Positions 31,970 through 32,047 of a stretch of 32,047 nt of DNA are shown piece by piece. The first letter of the stretch is position 1; each line of letters opens with the position of its first letter. A program made the position numbers and the translations under genes. Origin of the DNA: Deltaproteobacteria bacterium (GTDB taxonomy: Bacteria > Desulfobacterota_D > UBA1144 > Nemesobacterales > Nemesobacteraceae); the NCBI GenBank assembly GCA_029262295.1, contig JAJCZR010000075.1:1-32047 (forward strand), written 5' to 3'. The notes under the pieces were generated by a model. That model did not search any database and had not been told where the DNA came from. It saw only the letters and a program-made list of their open reading frames with translations.

Positions 31970-32047
31970 AAGTTAGTTTAAATCAAAATTGTATATTTGT
32001 ATCAGATCTATAAACAAACAAGTTTAAATGGCACTTAAATGGCAAAA
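31970..32047 (+). other. tail of window, possible start of another gene
   Basis: After pqiC the sequence is AT-rich. ATG at 32028 opens a frame (MALKWQ...) that runs off the window edge; TATAAA at 32009-32014 lies before it. Too short to judge. Confidence 0.2.

Noticed and set aside
28440..32040. Direct repeats flanking pqiABC as attachment sites
   Set aside because: Only a loose AAACTTAAAT/AGTTTAAATGG similarity is present, and no integrase was found.
1..32047. tRNA or rRNA genes
   Set aside because: No T-loop GGTTCGA-type with matching acceptor stem was found; the GTTCGA at 2065 is the loop of a terminator.

Overview
The window is 32 kb of AT-rich DNA from a Gram-negative bacterium. PqiABC, an exported lipoprotein and an LPS-type glycosyltransferase imply an outer membrane. 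Gene content (prmC-murA-hisG order, short-form HisG, stand-alone NuoI, fused acetyl-CoA carboxylase transferase, M42 peptidase, a c-di-GMP riboswitch of class GEMM-I, PilZ) fits a low-GC, deep-branching group such as Desulfobacterota-like or related phyla. This is inference; no rRNA or marker tree is available. No tRNA, rRNA, CRISPR array or intact insertion sequence was seen.

Layout. 1-4710 (+): a NagZ-type glycosidase, a helix-hairpin-helix DUF4332 protein with a good terminator, a sodium:solute symporter, a repeat-rich spacer (TGTCAT palindrome plus about 15 degenerate heptamers) and a lone NuoI ferredoxin subunit. 4721-8454 (-): AccA-AccD fusion, aldo/keto reductase, IscA/ErpA-type protein, DUF4149 membrane protein. 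8504-10707 (+): M24 peptidase, small monooxygenase-fold protein, MazG. Then a cupredoxin (-) and a UMF1-type MFS transporter (+). 12468-15180 (-): overlapping prmC-murA-hisG. 15218-18411 (+): maf, yggS, proC, yggT and an alpha/beta hydrolase, a tight housekeeping run. 18476-20010 (+): DUF4412 exported protein and an NADPH:F420 reductase-like protein. 20023-21419 (-): YjbQ and a metallo-beta-lactamase-fold protein that has lost nearly all metal ligands.

21539-25352 is the most interesting part. Between a convergent M42 peptidase and an HD-domain gene lies a minus-strand GEMM-I c-di-GMP aptamer with its own near-consensus promoter and a terminator arm complementary to the aptamer's tetraloop receptor. 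It has no gene downstream in sense, only the antisense of the peptidase. A PilZ (c-di-GMP receptor) gene is divergent from the HD gene about 0.8 kb away. A conserved lipoprotein follows.

25361-32047: a dispersed palindromic repeat, hsp20 with its terminator, a family-25 glycosyltransferase, then about 740 bp without an intact gene. That gap holds two decayed gene fragments, a thiamine-diphosphate enzyme N-terminus and a Ser/Thr-kinase-like N-lobe, facing each other. Beyond it are a methyltransferase and a complete pqiABC operon, which look like a separate accessory block.
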